From an uncultured Opitutaceae bacterium (lineage in GTDB: Bacteria; Verrucomicrobiota; Verrucomicrobiia; Opitutales; Opitutaceae): 9,603 nt of DNA. Numbering within the stretch: position 1 is the stretch's first letter; the number at the start of each line of letters is the position of its first letter. This document shows positions 6,984 through 9,603 of this stretch, piece after piece. A program made the position numbers and the translations under genes. The notes under the pieces are model-generated. The model did no database searches. It was not told the origin of the DNA and saw nothing but the letters and a program-made list of their open reading frames with translations. Location: contig CAISJA010000426.1 in the NCBI GenBank assembly GCA_903885525.1, positions 1 through 9,603 of the forward strand. Direction: 5' to 3'.

Positions 6984-7004
6984 AAGTAACCCATTGGGTT
7001 ACTT
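6984..7004. promoter_or_regulatory. Palindrome 2, operator-like dyad
   Basis: AAGTAACCCA (6984-6993) pairs exactly with TGGGTTACTT (6995-7004) around a single T. Bases 6983-7004 repeat 6929-6950 with one change (C for T). The 54-base offset is close to five helical turns, so a protein bound at both sites would face roughly the same side of the DNA. A site for an unknown regulator is the simplest reading. The two palindromes could also cross-pair as RNA. Confidence 0.65.
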
Positions 7005-7032
7005 TAATGGATTTGATTCCCAGGATGGACCA

Positions 7033-7064
7033 GGTTGGTTGGTTGCGTGGTTGCGTGGTTGCGT
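7033..7064. repeat. GGTT and GGTTGCGT tandem repeat
   Basis: Two GGTT units (7033-7040) run into three exact copies of the octamer GGTTGCGT (7041-7064), which then pass directly into the GGGT tract. This is a microsatellite-type array, likely to vary in copy number by slippage. Confidence 0.9.
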
Positions 7065-7088
7065 GGGTGGGTGGGTGGGTGGGTGGGG
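7065..7088 (+). repeat. (GGGT)n tract, G-quadruplex motif
   Basis: Six G-runs of three or four bases (7065-7067, 7069-7071, 7073-7075, 7077-7079, 7081-7083, 7085-7088) are separated by single T residues on the plus strand. Short one-base loops are the classic pattern of very stable parallel quadruplexes. The G-rich strand is the non-template strand for plus-direction transcription; RNA read from the purine-gene direction would be C-rich instead. Confidence 0.88.
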
Positions 7089-7130
7089 CCGGTGTCGGGC
7101 GGGACGCGGGGGAGGAACGGTGACCCTGTC

Positions 7131-7298
7131 CTCGCCGGGCGGGGACGCGGGAGGCTTGCCGGGCGGGGGGGCGGGGCGCATTCTCACCGGGCGTGGACTG
7201 GGGGCTCGCCGGACGGGGGCGGGGATCTCGCGGACAGGGAGGGGGCGGCGTTCTCGCCGGACGGGCGGGGGTGCGTTTTCGCCGGGCGCGGGGAGAGG
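7131..7298. repeat. Degenerate G-rich tandem repeat, about seven units
   Basis: Units of about 20-28 bases each begin with a form of CTCGCCGG and continue with a G-rich tail: starts near 7131, 7155, 7183, 7205, 7227, 7253 and 7278. Examples of unit heads are CTCGCCGGGCGGGG, CTTGCCGGGCGGGG, CTCACCGGGCGTGG, CTCGCCGGACGGGG and CTCGCCGGACGGGC. A further partial copy (GGGCGGGACGCGGG) sits near 7097-7110. Unit length and tails vary, so this is an old or degenerate array rather than a recent expansion. It is not a CRISPR: the heads are too short and there are no uniform spacers. It lies 169 bases past the purM stop. Function unknown. Confidence 0.7.
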
Positions 7299-7413
7299 CG
7301 GCCGGTCCGCTGCGGCCGCGGGGGCGCGGGGACGCGGTTGCTTGGGTAGGCCGGGCGCGAAACCCCGGCGAAACCGCCCGGCTGCATCCCTGGCCTTTGC
7401 CACGCCACCCAGA

Positions 7414-7437
7414 CCCAACCCCCAAGGGCTGGTTGGG
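7414..7437 (-). terminator. Possible hairpin terminator after purM
   Basis: CCCAACC (7414-7420) and GGTTGGG (7431-7437) form a 7-bp stem with an inner CCC/GGG, 29 bases downstream of the purM stop. There is no T-run after it on the minus strand, so it is at best an atypical terminator or an RNA 3'-end stabiliser. Confidence 0.35.
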
Positions 7438-7466
7438 CGGAAGCCGGACGGCGTCAGGCCGCCCGC

Positions 7467-8573
7467 TCAGCGCACCTGCAGGGTGTCGGCGCCGTAGTCG
7501 AGACCGAGCGAGGGGATGACGACCGCCTTGCGGGCGCCGTCCTGCCGCACCCGGCCGGCGATCCAGGCATCGTAGCCGGTGGCCGTGGCGGCGGCGACGA
7601 CGGCGGCAGCGGATTCCGGGGCGACGCAGGCCGCAAAGCCGACGCCCTGGTTGAAGGTGGCGTACATCTCGCGGAGGGTGATCGGGCCGGCCTGCTCGAG
7701 AAAGCGGAACAGCGGCGGCGCCGCGCGCGGTGCGGTGATCTCGTAGACAAACGGCGCGTCCAACCGCATCAGCTTGCGCCAGCCGTGGCCGGTGACATGG
7801 GAGACATAGTGGAGCGGCAGGCCGCGCCGCTGGCATTCGCGCACGAAGGCGACGTAGATGACCGAGGGAGCCAGCAGCGCCTCGCCGTAGGTACGGCGGT
7901 CGCCGAAGCCGATCGGCGTCTGGTAGCCCTGCGGCAGCCGGGAGGCGATGAGCCGGCAAAGGGAGAGGCCGTTGGTCTGCACGCCGGAGCTGGCGAGAAA
8001 CACGATGGCGTCGCCAGCGCAGACGTCGCCCGCGATGCGGAGGGACTTCGGCGCGATCCGGCCCACGGCCGAACCGGCCAGCACGATGGCCTCCTTCTCC
8101 ACGAGGCCGCGGAGCGTGGGGGTTTCGCCCCCGCCCCAGACCGCGCCGGACTGGCGGCAACCCTCGGCCCAGCCATCGACCAGGGCCTGCCGGCGGGCGG
8201 CATCGGCAAACCAGCCGGATTCCCCCACGGCGGCGTGCATCGCGACCGAGACCGGCAGGGCGCCGCAGGTGATGAGGTCGTTGACGATGGTGGCGACGGT
8301 ATCGAGGGCGATTTCCCGGTAGAAATTTTTCCCGGTGGCGGCGTACACGGCGTCGGCCACGAGGTTCTTGGTCCCAAGGCCCTCCTCGACATGGGCGAGG
8401 TAGTGGTCGGCCGCCTCCATCAGGTAGGCGCTCTCACCCCGGGTGGCGGCCGGCTCGGCGTACCCGTGGGCGGCGAGTGCGCCCGCCGTCGTGCGCGCCG
8501 CCCGCTGGCAGTCGCGCTTGAAGGCATCGAGCTGGCCGTAGTCCACACCGGAGGATTCGTAGGAGAGGGACAT
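7467..8573 (-). CDS. purM: Phosphoribosylformylglycinamidine cyclo-ligase (AIR synthase), divergent
   Basis: This 368-residue protein should close formylglycinamidine ribonucleotide to aminoimidazole ribonucleotide with ATP, step five of purine synthesis. AIR-synthase marks are a start YESSGVDY resembling the usual SYKDAGVD, GLGTK at 65-69 (usually DGVGTK), D91 and VND 97-99, the AEGCRQSGAVWGGGET segment (136-151), SSGVQTNGLSL 195-205 (usually SSGxHSNGxSL), HVTGHG 259-264 (usually HITGGG) and the ATFNQGVGF segment (305-313). The core is intact, but the first Asp of DGVGTK, the His of SSGxH and one Gly of HITGGG are replaced. It is also about 20 residues longer than Escherichia coli PurM. This looks like a separate PurM branch rather than a pseudogene, because the frame is clean and purF lies directly upstream. 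A PurM-like relative (PurL/ThiL/HypE superfamily) is less likely. The ATG at 8573 fits the family N-terminus; there is no clear Shine-Dalgarno. Confidence 0.9.
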   Translation of the reverse strand: MSLSYESSGVDYGQLDAFKRDCQRAARTTAGALAAHGYAEPAATRGESAYLMEAADHYLAHVEEGLGTKNLVADAVYAATGKNFYREIALDTVATIVNDLITCGALPVSVAMHAAVGESGWFADAARRQALVDGWAEGCRQSGAVWGGGETPTLRGLVEKEAIVLAGSAVGRIAPKSLRIAGDVCAGDAIVFLASSGVQTNGLSLCRLIASRLPQGYQTPIGFGDRRTYGEALLAPSVIYVAFVRECQRRGLPLHYVSHVTGHGWRKLMRLDAPFVYEITAPRAAPPLFRFLEQAGPITLREMYATFNQGVGFAACVAPESAAAVVAAATATGYDAWIAGRVRQDGARKAVVIPSLGLDYGADTLQVR

Positions 8574-8596
8574 CAGGGCGGAGGAGAATCTAGCAG

Positions 8597-8709
8597 CCAG
8601 AATTTGGAATCCGGAAGACCAAGCCAGGGGAGTGCAAATTAGCCCACGAGTGATGACGGAATGCTCCGGCTCTAAGTCCGGTCCTCAGCTCCAGACTCCC
8701 TAATTCTGG
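8597..8709. repeat. Inverted repeat in the purF-purM gap
   Basis: CCAGAATT (8597-8604) is the exact reverse complement of AATTCTGG (8702-8709), inside the 156-base gap between the two purine genes. GGAATCC/GGATTCC copies lie next to each arm (8607-8613 and 8708-8714). The gap is AT-richer than the flanking genes. It could fold the purF-purM mRNA between the genes; I recognise no named element and see no T-run terminator. Confidence 0.5.
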
Positions 8710-8729
8710 ATTCCTGATTTTGTACTTCA

Positions 8730-9603
8730 TCAGTAGCTCCGTCCCTCGGATTGCTCGAAATAATTCACATAGGCCTGGTTCGCCACGCGGTAGCCGCCGG
8801 GGGTCGGGTACTTGCCGGTGAAATACCAGTCGCCGCGGTGATTCGGCAGCGCCTGGTGCAGGTTCCCGACCGTCTGGAAGATGATCTCCACCTCGCCCTG
8901 CCACTCCGTGCGTTTCGGCGTCACCAGCGTGGTGATCCGCCGGGATATCTCCTCGGCGGTGAAGAGCTCGTAGATCCGGCGGACGTGGTTGACGGGCCCG
9001 GCCGCGGGATCGGCCAGGGTGTCGCGGCAATCGCGGTACACTTCCTCCAGGACGGCCGTCAACCCGCGTTCCTTCAGCAGGGAGACGGCGGCCTCGAACG
9101 CGATAAACTTGCCCACTTCGGACATGTCGATGCCGTAGCAATCCGGGTAGCGGATCTGCGGGGCGGTCGAGGCGATGACAATCTTCTTCGGGTTGAGCCG
9201 GGCGAGGATGCGCAGGATCGAGCGGCGCAGCGTGGTGCCGCGCACGATGGAATCGTCGATGCACACGAGGTTGTCCTTCGCCTCCACGACGCCGTAGGTG
9301 ATATCGTAGACGTGCGAGGCGAGCTGGTTGCGCCATTTCTCCTGGCCGATGAAGGTGCGGAGCTTGGCATCCTTGCCCACGATCTTCTCGCCCCGGGGCC
9401 AGTTGCGCAGGATGAGGTCGTCGACGAGCGGCTCGTCGAGGGTGCCGGCGCGGGCGGCCTCGAGCAGGGCCTGCTTGACCTGGGCGCGGCGGCGGAAGCG
9501 CAGCTCGCTCATCAGCCCGAAGTAGGCGGTTTCCGCCGTGTTCGGGATGAAGCTGAGCACGGTGTTCTCGAGGTCGCCGCCGATGGCGGTGAGGATCTGG
9601 TCA
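8730..9603 (-). CDS. purF: Amidophosphoribosyltransferase, C-terminal part (5' end outside window)
   Basis: The visible 290 residues are the phosphoribosyltransferase half of PurF, which makes phosphoribosylamine from PRPP and glutamine, the first committed step of purine synthesis. VCIDDSIVRGTT at 113-124 of the visible part is the PRPP-binding loop. RYPDCYGIDM (151-160) is the conserved downstream segment. SFIPNTAETAYFGLM (17-31), KDAKLRTFI and GDWYFTGKYPTPGG near the end match the long PurF form found in Bacteroidota and relatives, not the roughly 500-residue Escherichia coli form. The amidotransferase domain with its catalytic Cys must lie to the right of the window. The frame is open to the last bases (first whole codon at 9602-9600), so the gene is cut only by the window. 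It precedes purM on the same strand by 156 bases, which may form one transcript. Confidence 0.95.
   Translation of the reverse strand, partial: DQILTAIGGDLENTVLSFIPNTAETAYFGLMSELRFRRRAQVKQALLEAARAGTLDEPLVDDLILRNWPRGEKIVGKDAKLRTFIGQEKWRNQLASHVYDITYGVVEAKDNLVCIDDSIVRGTTLRRSILRILARLNPKKIVIASTAPQIRYPDCYGIDMSEVGKFIAFEAAVSLLKERGLTAVLEEVYRDCRDTLADPAAGPVNHVRRIYELFTAEEISRRITTLVTPKRTEWQGEVEIIFQTVGNLHQALPNHRGDWYFTGKYPTPGGYRVANQAYVNYFEQSEGRSY

Larger units (their letters stand above)
6548..7466. other. 919-bp gene-free repeat-rich region
   Basis: No supported gene lies between the helicase start and the purM stop. Several long open frames exist on both strands, but they encode Gly/Arg/Pro-rich repeats with no domain and follow from extreme GC content. 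The left half (6548-6920) would be the helicase 5' leader or promoter region and is strongly C-rich on the plus strand. The middle (about 6921-7030) is an AT-richer island with two palindromes. The right half (7031-7340) is G-rich on the plus strand, with several simple and degenerate repeats. The final part (7340-7466) is the purM 3' flank. The individual elements are listed separately. The density of repeats in one gap contrasts with the tight spacing elsewhere. Confidence 0.75.

Noticed and set aside
7131..7298. CRISPR-like array
   Set aside because: The repeats are only about 8-14 bases alike, the intervening tails are similar to each other, and there are no cas genes.
6937..8160. Long minus-strand frame across the repeat region and half of purM
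   Set aside because: It overlaps purM in another frame and reads as Pro/Arg-rich repeats; there is no recognisable domain.
8590..8732. Coding sequence extending past purF into the gap
   Set aside because: The frame belongs to a shadow of purF; the true PurF ends at the TGA at 8730-8732 after its normal C-terminus.

Overview
This is a GC-rich bacterial chromosome window with short intergenic gaps, weak or absent Shine-Dalgarno sequences and ordinary housekeeping genes. I infer a member of Verrucomicrobiota, probably Opitutaceae-like. The clues are a PurF of the long type shared with Bacteroidota (it carries IPNTAE and the tail motif GDWYFTGKYPTPGG), a divergent PurM beside it, and the general gene style. 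This is inferred from family knowledge; no database search was made.

Layout, left to right. Positions 1-274 hold no convincing gene, but the first 53 bases have a structured inverted repeat. A fold-type I PLP aminotransferase (minus, 275-1456) is followed by a small two-helix membrane protein on the plus strand (1743-1964). Next comes a minus-strand cluster, in transcription order: a DUF985 cupin (3548-2997), a 55-residue Pro-rich protein ending DWGHQPC (2951-2784) and a stand-alone HNH endonuclease (2660-2043). A secreted TlpA-like thioredoxin (plus, 3676-4563) diverges from this cluster and ends at a strong intrinsic terminator. It converges on a DEAD-box RNA helicase with a DbpA-type RNA-binding domain (minus, 6547-4670).

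Upstream of the helicase lies the strangest part of the window, a 919-bp gene-free stretch (6548-7466). It holds an imperfect 26-bp direct repeat, two near-identical operator-like palindromes in an AT-rich island, a GGTTGCGT triplet, a (GGGT)n quadruplex-type tract, and about seven degenerate units of a G-rich 20-28 bp repeat. To its right are two purine-synthesis genes on the minus strand, purF (5' end outside the window) followed by purM. They carry out step 1 and step 5 of IMP synthesis.

I did not find an obvious new defence or mobile system. The best candidates for something undescribed are the twin palindromes with the adjoining repeat field, and the small DWGHQPC protein.
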